Assembly (NCBI RefSeq): GCF_000242895.2
Contig: NC_021171.1
Coordinates: 1,584,001-1,648,000 of the forward strand
Length of the DNA stretch: 64,000 bases
From: Bacillus sp. 1NLA3E
Lineage (GTDB): Bacteria > Bacillota > Bacilli > Bacillales > Cytobacillaceae
Direction of reading: 5' to 3'
The notes under the pieces are model-generated. The model was not told the DNA's origin. It was given only the letters and a program-made list of their open reading frames with translations, and did not search any database. Positions 43,850-51,687 of the stretch are shown piece after piece. A program made the position numbers and the translations under genes. How positions within the stretch are numbered: the first letter of the stretch is position 1; the number at the start of each line of letters is the position of its first letter.

Positions 43850-46800
43850 ATGATTCGATTGATTGAAGGAACAATGAAACGTTCGGTTTTGATCCTGTCA
43901 TTTGTTGTTCTCATTTTAGCCTGGGGTACCATGTCTGCATTTCAGATGCAGAGGGATTACCTTCCGCCTATTAACAATACTGCCCTCATGGTAACTATAC
44001 AGGCGAATAATTATCAGGCTGATCAGGTTAAGAAACTCATTACGGCTAAAGTGGAGGAAGCTGTTGGAACTGTTGATAAGCTGAGCTATATTGAGGCAAA
44101 CTCTTTTGATGGCGGTTTAATGTCGAGCCTTTACTTTCCTGGCAAAACTGATATGGAGAAGGCTGAGAATGAAGTTAAGGCAGCTGTTGAAAAAATTAAA
44201 TGGCCTGACGGTGTGAAAACTCCACAGATCACTCGTATTAGTACCAACTCTTTTCCGGTCATGCGATTAAGTTTGACAAGCTCTTCTAAGAACCTTAATG
44301 AAAATCAGCTGCGTACATCCATTCAAGAAAAAGTAGTAAATGAAATTAAGGATGTTCCAGGGGTAAGGGAAGTACGTGTGACCGGGACAGGGAAAGATGG
44401 ATACCTGTTGACTCTAAGTGCTGGTGCCCTCAAAAAATATGGTTTAACTGTGAAAGATATTCAAACTGCACTATCATCCATCCATCCGAATTGGCCTCAG
44501 GGAACAATCAATGAAAAAGGAGGACCTGAAGGACAAATATCAATGCCAATCCGTGTTACAGATTGGTCCATTAATAGTAATGATCTTAAAAACGTAAAAA
44601 TTCCGATTAAGGGCACGAATACTGTAGATTTACAAGAAGTTGCGAAAATTGACAATAGTATCATTGACCTACAAACCATTTCCAGAACAGGAGGACAACC
44701 AAGTGTTCTTGTAGATATTTTAAAAACTCCTTCATCAAACATTACGGATGTGACTGAACGAATAAACGAAAGGATCAAAGAAATACCAGAAATCAATTCA
44801 GAGGCTGTCCAGCTTTCTGTGTTATTGGACCAGGGCAATGAAATAAATTCTGCTTTAAAAGGTTTAATAATAGAAGGATTAATGGGGATTGTGTTCTCGG
44901 TGATTTGTGTGTTTTTGTTTTTCAGGAATATTCGTTCAACAATGATCATTGCCATTTCCTTACCGATCTGTCTTCTTTCCGCAACAGCGATTCTAAAGGC
45001 AATGGATGTCAGTTTAAATATCTTGACCATTTCTGGATTAATTGTGGCGATGGGGCGGGTGGTCGATGATTCAATTGTGGTCATCGATAATATGTACAAA
45101 AAACAAATGAAAGAATTCAACGGCCATGTTTCAATGAGGCATTTGGCTGAGGGGGTAGTAGAAATGATTCCAGCGATTGTTGCCTCCACTGCAACCACCG
45201 TTTCTGTGTTTCTTCCTATTTCAATAATTGGAGGATTGATTAGCTCTGCTTTTTCCGGATTTGCCTGGTCCGTTGTGATCGCGCTTGGGACATCACTTGC
45301 TGTTTCTATTATCGTTGTACCAGCATTAGCTTTTTTACTTTGGAGGAAACAACCTGTTACAAAGTCGATTGAAGTTGAGACTAAAGCACAGGAAATACTT
45401 AAAAAGGTATTTTTGAAGAAAAAAATAATTGTTGCACTTACAGCGGCACTATTTGCTATTACGATTGTAAAAGCCCTGTTTTTACCGGTGAACTTTTTTC
45501 CAAATGGATATTCAAAAGGCGTAGCTATCCAGGTCGAACTTCCTGAGAAATCGCAGCTTTCTGATGTGGATGCTGAAGTGAAAAATATTGAAACCCTTTT
45601 AAAGGATAACCCAAAAGTGGAAAAATTCTCTTCAACTCTTGGTTCGGTATTTACACCCATGTTTGATGATGTCTTTGATGAAGGAGGTGGCTGGATGCAA
45701 AAACAAAATGTCGCCAATATTTCGGTTGGTATTAAGGATCAAACCGATACAGATTTATTCGTGAAGCAACTTAGAAAGAAACTCGCGACTTTATCAACAG
45801 CCGCAGTATATACGGTTATCAATCAAAATATTTCTGGGGACGATTCTCGATTAAAGGTAATTTTAACAGGGGGAGACCACCATGAACTTGAAAAAACTGC
45901 GATTATGGTAAGAAGTAAACTTCAGATGATTCCTAATTTAAGTGTGGAAGGATCGGCGAATGATGCCGATGCATCAATGAAACATTATCTTTCACTTAAT
46001 CAGGAGAAAATTCAAAGCTTGGGTCTTAATGTCGATGAAGTACTCAATCGAATTAACAGCTATTTACCTCAAGACGTAAGAATGGATGTTTCCTCTGGTG
46101 ACTCCATAACTCCAATTGATCTTCGTATGGATAAAGAGGAAAGCCTTGTATTGGCTGGGGATCCTGATCCTGAAAAAACCATTCTATCAAAAATCGGACA
46201 TGAAATGTTTACCATCAAGGATGGTTCAAAAGTGTCGTTAGCAGAAATTACTTCATTAGAGACAAGTAACCAAACGGTAATAAGTGAGCGAGATGGTCGA
46301 CCATTTGCTGCTATCACAGCTAATATAGTCACAAGAGATATCGGGAAGGTATCGAAACAAGTTAAAGATACAATGAAAACTTTGAATCTTCCTTCAGGTA
46401 TCGAGTATTCAATCGGAGGGATCTCCCAGCAGGTAAAACAAATGGTGATGGAGATGATTCTTGCTTTAGCTTTGTCTCTTGCCCTTGTCCTTATGATCGT
46501 TAGTGCAGTATTTCGCGGTTGGCAGGCACCTGCTGCAGTATTGGTTTGCATCCCAATGGCGTTGATCGGGTCGGTATGGAGTATGACCATTTTTGGAATG
46601 GAATGGAATCTTGCAGCCTTGATCGGAATGTTAATGCTCACTGGAATAGTTGTCACCAACGGAATTGTGCTCGTCGATAAAATTGAACGGAATCTTGCTG
46701 ATGGAATGGAAACAATACAGGCGATTGTACTTGGAACCGCGACAAGGGTCAGACCCGTGTTAATGACAGCAGGAACCACCATTTTAACCTTGCTACCGTT

Positions 46801-46975
46801 AGTGTTCTCAAATAGTGGGAACACGATTGTTTCAAAAACACTAGGTGTTGTCGTAGTAGGTGGTATGATCAGTTCCACGCTTATCTGCCTTCTGGTCATA
46901 CCAATCTTGTATGAAAGGTTAAGTAGAAAAGCCACTCATACAAAGAACAATCATCAGCAACATGTATCTGCTTAG
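43850..46975 (+). CDS. RND-family efflux transporter (SwrC/YerP-like)
   Basis: A 1041-residue RND pump: TM1, a large porter domain, a TM2-6 block with the proton-relay GRVVDDSIVVIDN, a second porter domain, and a TM8-12 block (GIVVTNGIVLVDKIERN). Gram-positive relatives such as SwrC export surfactins and other amphiphiles. No membrane-fusion partner gene lies beside it, unlike most Gram-negative systems. AAGGAAGG precedes ATG 43850. Confidence 0.9.
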   Translation: MIRLIEGTMKRSVLILSFVVLILAWGTMSAFQMQRDYLPPINNTALMVTIQANNYQADQVKKLITAKVEEAVGTVDKLSYIEANSFDGGLMSSLYFPGKTDMEKAENEVKAAVEKIKWPDGVKTPQITRISTNSFPVMRLSLTSSSKNLNENQLRTSIQEKVVNEIKDVPGVREVRVTGTGKDGYLLTLSAGALKKYGLTVKDIQTALSSIHPNWPQGTINEKGGPEGQISMPIRVTDWSINSNDLKNVKIPIKGTNTVDLQEVAKIDNSIIDLQTISRTGGQPSVLVDILKTPSSNITDVTERINERIKEIPEINSEAVQLSVLLDQGNEINSALKGLIIEGLMGIVFSVICVFLFFRNIRSTMIIAISLPICLLSATAILKAMDVSLNILTISGLIVAMGRVVDDSIVVIDNMYKKQMKEFNGHVSMRHLAEGVVEMIPAIVASTATTVSVFLPISIIGGLISSAFSGFAWSVVIALGTSLAVSIIVVPALAFLLWRKQPVTKSIEVETKAQEILKKVFLKKKIIVALTAALFAITIVKALFLPVNFFPNGYSKGVAIQVELPEKSQLSDVDAEVKNIETLLKDNPKVEKFSSTLGSVFTPMFDDVFDEGGGWMQKQNVANISVGIKDQTDTDLFVKQLRKKLATLSTAAVYTVINQNISGDDSRLKVILTGGDHHELEKTAIMVRSKLQMIPNLSVEGSANDADASMKHYLSLNQEKIQSLGLNVDEVLNRINSYLPQDVRMDVSSGDSITPIDLRMDKEESLVLAGDPDPEKTILSKIGHEMFTIKDGSKVSLAEITSLETSNQTVISERDGRPFAAITANIVTRDIGKVSKQVKDTMKTLNLPSGIEYSIGGISQQVKQMVMEMILALALSLALVLMIVSAVFRGWQAPAAVLVCIPMALIGSVWSMTIFGMEWNLAALIGMLMLTGIVVTNGIVLVDKIERNLADGMETIQAIVLGTATRVRPVLMTAGTTILTLLPLVFSNSGNTIVSKTLGVVVVGGMISSTLICLLVIPILYERLSRKATHTKNNHQQHVSA

Positions 46976-47008
46976 TAAGAAAAGATTAATAATAGATGTA
47001 GTGAGGAT

Positions 47009-47035
47009 AGAGCCTTTCCAGTGGAAAGGCTCTTG
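47009..47035 (+). terminator. Terminator after the RND gene
   Basis: AGAGCCTTTCC-AGT-GGAAAGGCTCTTGAATTT: an 11-bp stem. Confidence 0.7.
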
Positions 47036-47108
47036 AATTTGGTCTTTACGAGGGAAAATAGAAAGATAAAATCGGTACTTTTTTTAAATGAGGATAACGG
47101 GTTTTTGT

Positions 47109-47798
47109 TTAAAAAATATATGGAATGATTGGCACCACCATTGAAAGAAACAAGGCAGATGTGGTCATCGCGATATTTCCCATTGCCCCTTCTTCTTCTC
47201 CCCATAAGAGCGAACGATTTGCCCCGAGCATTTGCGCTGAGGTACCCATTGCTAAACCTTTTGCAGATTTGCTTTTTATACCCAATTGATTTAATAATTT
47301 TGGCCCGATGATCAGTGATATTAAAGCTGAAATAATTACAAAAAAGATAGTTGTCGACGTAATCCCTCCAAGGTCACTGGAAATGGTTAAAGCAATTGGT
47401 AGGGTTACCGACCTAGGAATCAGTGAAGCCAACAGCTGATGTTTCAAATGAAAAATTTGGGCCATTCCTAATACCGAGATCATTCCCAAGGACGTCCCAC
47501 AAATCACGCCAGCAAGGATTTTTTTATAGTTTTTCTTTAAGAAAGACCATTGTTTATATAGCGGGACAGCTAACGAAACAACAGCAAGCTGTAATAGTTG
47601 ATTAAAGATGTGGTTAACCTGCCGGTAGGTCGCTTCATGGATATGGAAAATAAACAACAAAAAAACAAGTAGAATAGATGCAGTGTATAAAGGATTTAGC
47701 CAGCCTTTTTTATATTTACGATAGAGTTTTAAACTTAAAAAGTAACAACTTATGGTGAGGGTGATACAGAATATAACATTTATGATTAAGAGGGTCAT
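47109..47798 (-). CDS. lrgB: LrgB/CidB-family membrane protein
   Basis: A 229-residue protein with six to seven TM segments and the LrgB core SVTLPIALTISSDLGGITS...GIKSKSAKGLAMGTSAQMLGANRSL. With the LrgA/CidA partner it forms the holin-like pair that modulates autolysis and pyruvate or overflow-metabolite uptake in Firmicutes. It overlaps lrgA by four bases. Confidence 0.88.
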   Translation of the reverse strand: MTLLIINVIFCITLTISCYFLSLKLYRKYKKGWLNPLYTASILLVFLLFIFHIHEATYRQVNHIFNQLLQLAVVSLAVPLYKQWSFLKKNYKKILAGVICGTSLGMISVLGMAQIFHLKHQLLASLIPRSVTLPIALTISSDLGGITSTTIFFVIISALISLIIGPKLLNQLGIKSKSAKGLAMGTSAQMLGANRSLLWGEEEGAMGNIAMTTSALFLSMVVPIIPYIF

Positions 47799-48157
47799 TT
47801 TACATTCCTCCTTATTATTTTTTCATACCATTCAACTGGGAGGGCTGTGCCTAGCAAACAGCATATACTACTCACAATAATAATTACTAAGACAGGCCAT
47901 TGTAATATTTTAAGAAAACTTGAAGACAGAAAGAGACTGGCAATCGGTGGTATAAATAGTAAGGTTAGATGTTTTAACTGAAAGGAAGTAGCTTTCTCAA
48001 TCCATGCTAATTTGATTATTCCTGTTTGGAGGAAAATAAACAGCAATATCATGCCAACAACACTACCAGGTAAAGGAATATGAAAGAGAATCACGGTACC
48101 ATAGCCTAACAGGAGAAACCCCAAAATGATGAAAAACTGTAGAACCCTTAATATCAT
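47795..48157 (-). CDS. lrgA: LrgA/CidA-family holin-like membrane protein
   Basis: A 120-residue, four-TM holin-like protein: ILGYGTVILFHIPLPGSVVGMILLF and the charged C terminus EWYEKIIRR. The true start is ATG 48157 behind GAGGGGAGG; the longer frame to 48226 lacks a ribosome site. It is the first gene of the lrgAB operon. Confidence 0.86.
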   Translation of the reverse strand: MILRVLQFFIILGFLLLGYGTVILFHIPLPGSVVGMILLFIFLQTGIIKLAWIEKATSFQLKHLTLLFIPPIASLFLSSSFLKILQWPVLVIIIVSSICCLLGTALPVEWYEKIIRRNVK

Positions 48158-48429
48158 ATGGCCTCCCCTCAATCCTAAATAAAGATGTATTAGGTTCAGC
48201 TTAGAGTACTTTGAACTCATTGTCATTAAACGTGTCAGAAATTCTTACATACTTTTGGAGTGGAATATTATTAACCTGAAAGAAAATCTTACAAATGTAG
48301 TCCCATTGTTTGTGAATATTCTGAGGACAAATTCGTGGAATAAGAAAAACCAAAGCGTGCCAGTAGACCTGGATCTTCCCAACTCCACTTCTTTCAAGTA
48401 TAATAGAATTCAAATCTTAATATTCGATT

Positions 48430-48558
48430 CATCTTCGGGGTAGGGTGAAATTCCCAATCGGCGGTATTGAATTTTTTTTCTAAGCCCGCGAGCTCTTTTT
48501 TGAGCAGGATTTGGTGTGATTCCAAAGCCGACAGTATAGTCTGGATGGGAGAAGATGA
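48430..48558 (+). ncRNA. FMN riboswitch (RFN element)
   Basis: RFN hallmarks appear in order: ATCTTCGGGGTAGGGTGAAA, TTCCCAATCGGCGGTA, AAGCCCGCGAGC, GGATTTGGTGTGATTCCAAA, GCCGACAGTATAGTCTGGAT, GGGAGAAGAT. The 5' and 3' ends (ATCTTC/GAAGAT) close P1. It precedes a riboflavin transporter gene, the usual arrangement. Confidence 0.95.
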
Positions 48559-48623
48559 AGGTTCTGCATTCGTTCAACAATGTTAAATAATTGAACGGTT
48601 ATTAAGCGTGCCTTATTAACTCT

Positions 48624-48657
48624 CCCTCAAGTATAAAAACTTGAGGGTTTTCTGTTT
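48624..48657 (+). terminator. FMN riboswitch terminator
   Basis: CCCTCAAGT and ACTTGAGGG plus TTTTCTGTTTTT: the expression-platform terminator between aptamer and ribU. Confidence 0.8.
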
Positions 48658-48728
48658 TTAGGGGTAGCGTCTTACAGTGCTGGATCTTTCTTCTTGAAGT
48701 GGATAGATTACAAAAGGAGAGAGAAAAA

Positions 48729-49310
48729 ATGAAAAAATTAAAAGTAAAAGCTATTGTATCAATTGGAATGCTGAGTAGTATTTCGTATATCATGATGCTG
48801 CTAAATTTCCCAATGCCGCCGTTTCCTAATTTTCTGTTGGTTGATTTTAGCGATATACCAGCTCTGATTGCAGCATTGATTTTTGGCCCATTGGCGGGTG
48901 TTTTAGTTGAATTTATAAAAAATTTCCTAAATTATTTTACGGTAGGAAGTGCAACGGGTGTACCAGTCGGGCAGATTGCTAACTTTATTGCAGGGATTCT
49001 GTTTATTCTACCAACTTATTATCTATATAAAAAATTAAAATCGCGTAAAGGCATGACATTTGCTTTGATTGTGGGATCACTCTCAATGGGGATTTTTATG
49101 AGTGTATTAAATTATTTTGTCTTTCTACCTGCCTATACATTCTTTTTAAACTCACCGGCCATGTCAACAACTGAAATGCGTCAACTTATTGTTACTGCAA
49201 TTCTTCCTTTTAATATTATGAAAGGGTTGATTATGAGCACAATCATTTTCTTAATATTTATCCGTATGCAATCTTGGATTGACAAACAAATTGTAATGAA
49301 AAGTATGTGA
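48729..49310 (+). CDS. ribU: RibU, ECF-transporter riboflavin-binding S component
   Basis: A 193-residue, six-TM substrate-capture protein. It has the ECF interaction and family segments KVKAIVSIGMLSSISYIMMLLNFPMP and DFSDIPALIAALIFGPLAGVLVEFIKN. It delivers riboflavin through the shared EcfAAT module encoded elsewhere. ATG 48729 has AAAGGAGAG upstream. Repressed by FMN through the riboswitch in its leader. Confidence 0.92.
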   Translation: MKKLKVKAIVSIGMLSSISYIMMLLNFPMPPFPNFLLVDFSDIPALIAALIFGPLAGVLVEFIKNFLNYFTVGSATGVPVGQIANFIAGILFILPTYYLYKKLKSRKGMTFALIVGSLSMGIFMSVLNYFVFLPAYTFFLNSPAMSTTEMRQLIVTAILPFNIMKGLIMSTIIFLIFIRMQSWIDKQIVMKSM

Positions 49311-49340
49311 TCAACATAATCTAGCTAAAATTAAATAATA

Positions 49341-49364
49341 AGGTGAGACCATAGGTTCTCACCT
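49341..49364 (+). repeat. Terminator hairpin of ribU, left copy of a 24-bp duplication
   Basis: AGGTGAGACC-ATA-GGTTCTCACCT. The identical 24 bases recur at 50767-50790, where a T-run follows. Here the T-run is missing and an IS end begins at once. Confidence 0.65.
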
Positions 49365-49438
49365 CAGATTGTCGAAAAAGGTTATTTTCCCGGCAATTTT
49401 TCATTTTGTCAGAACATTAAATGCAGATTTTTAATATG

Positions 49439-49598
49439 AGATTGTCTATGCTAAGGGACCTGTTGATTTCCACTCCAGGTGCTTCGCTTTCCGCGGGGCG
49501 GGCGGTGAGCCTCCTCGTCGCTAATGCTCCTGCGGGGTCTCACCTGTCCCGCTGCTCCCGCAGGAGTCTTCGCACCTTCCGCTCCAATCAACAAGGGG
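49439..49598 (-). mobile_element. GC-rich MITE-like repeat, copy 6
   Basis: Core 49462-49592. The left arm AGATTGTCTATGCTAAGGGA mirrors the right arm of copy 3. It belongs to the core subfamily whose central loop reads GAGCATTAGCGAC rather than GCGC..GCGC. Confidence 0.7.
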
Positions 49599-49615
49599 CA
49601 AATCAACCTAAAGAA

Positions 49616-49662
49616 TTGCAACACACCTTATCCAACCTGGATAAGTGTGTTGCAATTTTTTT
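49616..49662 (+). terminator. Strong terminator hairpin inside the IS region
   Basis: TTGCAACACACCTTATCCA and TGGATAAGTGTGTTGCAA (one mismatch) pair around a short loop and are followed by eight Ts. Confidence 0.75.
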
Positions 49663-49695
49663 TATTTTTTGGCAGGCTGCAGTAAGGAGAGCCTG

Positions 49696-50457
49696 TTAAC
49701 TTACATTCTTCAATCCCCGTAACCGGCAGTAGCGAAGCCCATGCAGCTCTTTTTTAGTCTGCGAAGGTTCGCTCAATTTTTTCTTTTCTAAATTTATAAA
49801 GCATTTTTCCTGATTTAGATAAGCGATTTTAACCTTACCTTTTCCTTGTGTTGCTCCCAAATATGTCGTGTTACAACTTTTTCCTTTTCTTCCGTGTTTG
49901 AGTCTAACCTCTTCTATTGCCTTGTTTAAGTCATCAAAATATTCCCGAGTACCCACTTCCACTTCTTGTTTAGTAAACTTATGTTTATTTGCGTTTGCCT
50001 ATAAGTGTGTAGAATCTGTGAATAAAACACGTCCGCCAACCATCTTATGATTTATCGCTGTAAGAACAATCTCATTAAAAAGCTCCTGAAAAATATTTGT
50101 ATCCTTAAAACGGTGTTGACGATTCCAACTAATCGTAGAGTGATGCGGAACTGGGTCCTTGAATTTTAAACCCAAAAACCAGAGGTAGGCGACGTTTGTT
50201 CTTATTTCCCTTTCCAATTGACGTTCGAACGAATGCCATAAAGATAACCAAAGACATCATTTTAAAAAGAACAAGGGATCAGTAGGGCGTCCGTTATCAT
50301 CGCTATAATAAGGACGGGCCTTATCAAGAAGAAACGAAAAATCGATATATTCGTTAATCAAGCGAAGAAGGTGATCGTCTGGAACTAATATATCGATAGA
50401 CACAAATTCATATTCACTTTGGCAAGACTCTTTTGGCTTAAACATTGATTTCACCAC
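49696..50457 (-). pseudogene. IS1182-family transposase, fragmented
   Basis: Three collinear minus-strand pieces: an N terminus (MFKPKESCQSEYEFVSIDIL...DDNGRPTDPLFFLK) ending near 50257; a middle piece (LGLKFKDPVPHHSTISWNRQ...GGRVLFTDSTHL) to 49999, where an in-frame TAG interrupts; and a C-terminal piece (KQEVEVGTREYFDDLNKAIE...ELHGLRYCRLRGLKNVS) to 49696. Together about 240 of some 450 residues remain, with a frameshift, a stop and internal deletion. It is not active. Confidence 0.78.
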
Positions 50458-50487
50458 TTATTTTTATTATATATTAGTTGAGTGGAA

Positions 50488-50657
50488 GGTCTGTTATTGG
50501 AACCGCTCTGTTGATTGGAGTGGAAGGCGCGAAGACTCCTGCGGGAGCAGCGGGACAGGTGAGATCCCGCAGGAGCGTTAGCGACGAGGAGGCTCACCGC
50601 CCGCCCCGCGGAAAGCGAAGCGTCTGGAACGGAAATCAACAGACCTATTGAACAGCC
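50488..50657 (+). mobile_element. GC-rich MITE-like repeat, copy 7
   Basis: Core 50510-50640, opposite in orientation to copy 6. Ends GGTCTGTTATTGG and CCTATTGAACAGCC are imperfect inverted repeats. No clear target duplication. Confidence 0.7.
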
Positions 50658-50766
50658 TATTTTATTAATAATTATTAATTGTTAATTATTAATAGCGAAT
50701 TAACGCGGTTAATCACTAAAGTTATTAAACGAAATAATAGACTGTCGAGAGTTTCTCGACAGTCTG

Positions 50767-50796
50767 AGGTGAGACCATAGGTTCTCACCTTTTTTA
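50767..50796 (+). terminator. ribU terminator hairpin, right copy with T-run
   Basis: The same 24-bp hairpin as at 49341, here followed by TTTTTT; it probably carries the original terminator tail before the IS insertion. Confidence 0.7.
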
Positions 50797-50859
50797 GAAA
50801 ATTTTAGACTTTAAGTGTTTTCAAATTGATAAGTTTCTTTTTTAAAAGGAAAACCTTAA

Positions 50860-51078
50860 CTACTGTCCTCCATCAGACGGATGCATTCCGGACTGCTTAA
50901 TCCTTAGAAAGATTTGTTCCTGGGATAATTGGTTTTCGTTGTATGTAATCTTTACCTCGCCATCCTCTATATCCACCAAAGCTCTTTCGATTCCATCCAT
51001 TTTCATGAGGATAGTTTCTAAGGTTTGAACAGGTTGCTCACTTGTAGCTTCTTTAATAAAAATTGTCATTTCCTTCAA
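50860..51078 (-). CDS. HMA-like small protein lacking the metal-binding cysteines
   Basis: A 72-residue protein that looks like the ferredoxin-like HMA fold: TIFIKEATSEQPVQTLETILMKMDGIERALVDIEDGEVKITYNENQLSQEQIFLRIKQSG. The M-x-C-x-x-C loop is replaced by EATSEQ, so copper binding as in CopZ is unlikely. TTG 51078 follows GGAGGAAGG. Function unknown. Confidence 0.6.
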   Translation of the reverse strand: MKEMTIFIKEATSEQPVQTLETILMKMDGIERALVDIEDGEVKITYNENQLSQEQIFLRIKQSGMHPSDGGQ

Positions 51079-51120
51079 TTCTAATCCTTCCTCCCAAACG
51101 TATTAAGCGCCTTTAAACAA

Positions 51121-51155
51121 GGCTGTTTTCAGCAACAAAGTTTACGAAAACAGCC
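51121..51155. mobile_element. Coreless MITE: two terminal repeats joined, with 8-bp target duplication
   Basis: GGCTGTTTTC (51121-51130) and GTTTACGAAAACAGCC (51140-51155) are the termini seen in copies 4 and 5, with the whole GC-rich core missing. TTAAACAA flanks it exactly on both sides (51113-51120, 51156-51163). Confidence 0.75.
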
Positions 51156-51284
51156 TTAAACAAAGATACCCTTGGTCTATTTTTGCCCATTATTTGAAGA
51201 AGCATGTAAATTTTCAAATGAATATACTGCAGGTTCAAAGTGAATTATAACTATACCGTTGACTAATATCTAGGAGGTTTAGAA

Positions 51285-51623
51285 ATGCCCGTTTTTGTTT
51301 ATCAAACTTTTGAAATAAAACAGGATAAATTCGAGGAAGCATTAAAAAATTTACGCAAGCTAAAATCCTACCGAAATGAAACCTTTGAACATGAGGTTGA
51401 GATATTGACACCCATATCTGGTCATGACCATTCCTATGCTCTTCTTTCAACTTACGATGGATTAGCTGAAATGGAATTGCAGAATAGAAAAATGTTTGAC
51501 GATGAAGAATACAAAAAAATAATTGGTGAATTTTTCCTTGAGAATATTGTACAGGGCAGTATGTACACTCAAATGTATCGATCCTTAACAGGAATGAAGA
51601 AAGAATCAGATTCAGAAGAGTAA
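51285..51623 (+). CDS. Small ABM/dimeric alpha-beta barrel-like protein
   Basis: A 112-residue soluble protein. FVYQTFEIKQDKFEEALKNLRKLKSYR...FEHEVEILTPISGHDHSYALLSTYDGLAEMELQNRKMFDDEEYKKI has the strand-helix-strand pattern of the dimeric ferredoxin-like barrel (antibiotic-biosynthesis-monooxygenase/NIPSNAP type). I cannot name it. It lies 64 bp upstream of an amino acid permease and may share its transcript. Confidence 0.55.
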   Translation: MPVFVYQTFEIKQDKFEEALKNLRKLKSYRNETFEHEVEILTPISGHDHSYALLSTYDGLAEMELQNRKMFDDEEYKKIIGEFFLENIVQGSMYTQMYRSLTGMKKESDSEE

Positions 51624-51687
51624 ATTCATTATTTAAACAGTAGTTATTAACAAGAATAAAATTTTAGGGGGATGAGGAGGGTTTGCT

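Larger units (their letters stand above)
49365..50766 (-). mobile_element. Degenerate IS1182-type element inserted in a terminator
   Basis: Ends CAGATTGTCGA (49365-49375) and TCGACAGTCTG (50756-50766) are inverted repeats with one mismatch. The whole element is bracketed by a 24-bp direct duplication of the ribU terminator hairpin. It contains a broken IS1182-type transposase, a strong internal terminator (49616-49660) and MITE copies 6 and 7 on either side of the transposase remnant. Confidence 0.65.

Noticed and set aside
44497-45717. 406-codon minus-strand ORF antisense to the RND gene
   Set aside because: Shadow of a strongly coding plus-strand gene; Ser/Ile/Thr-rich composition typical of antisense frames, no ribosome site.
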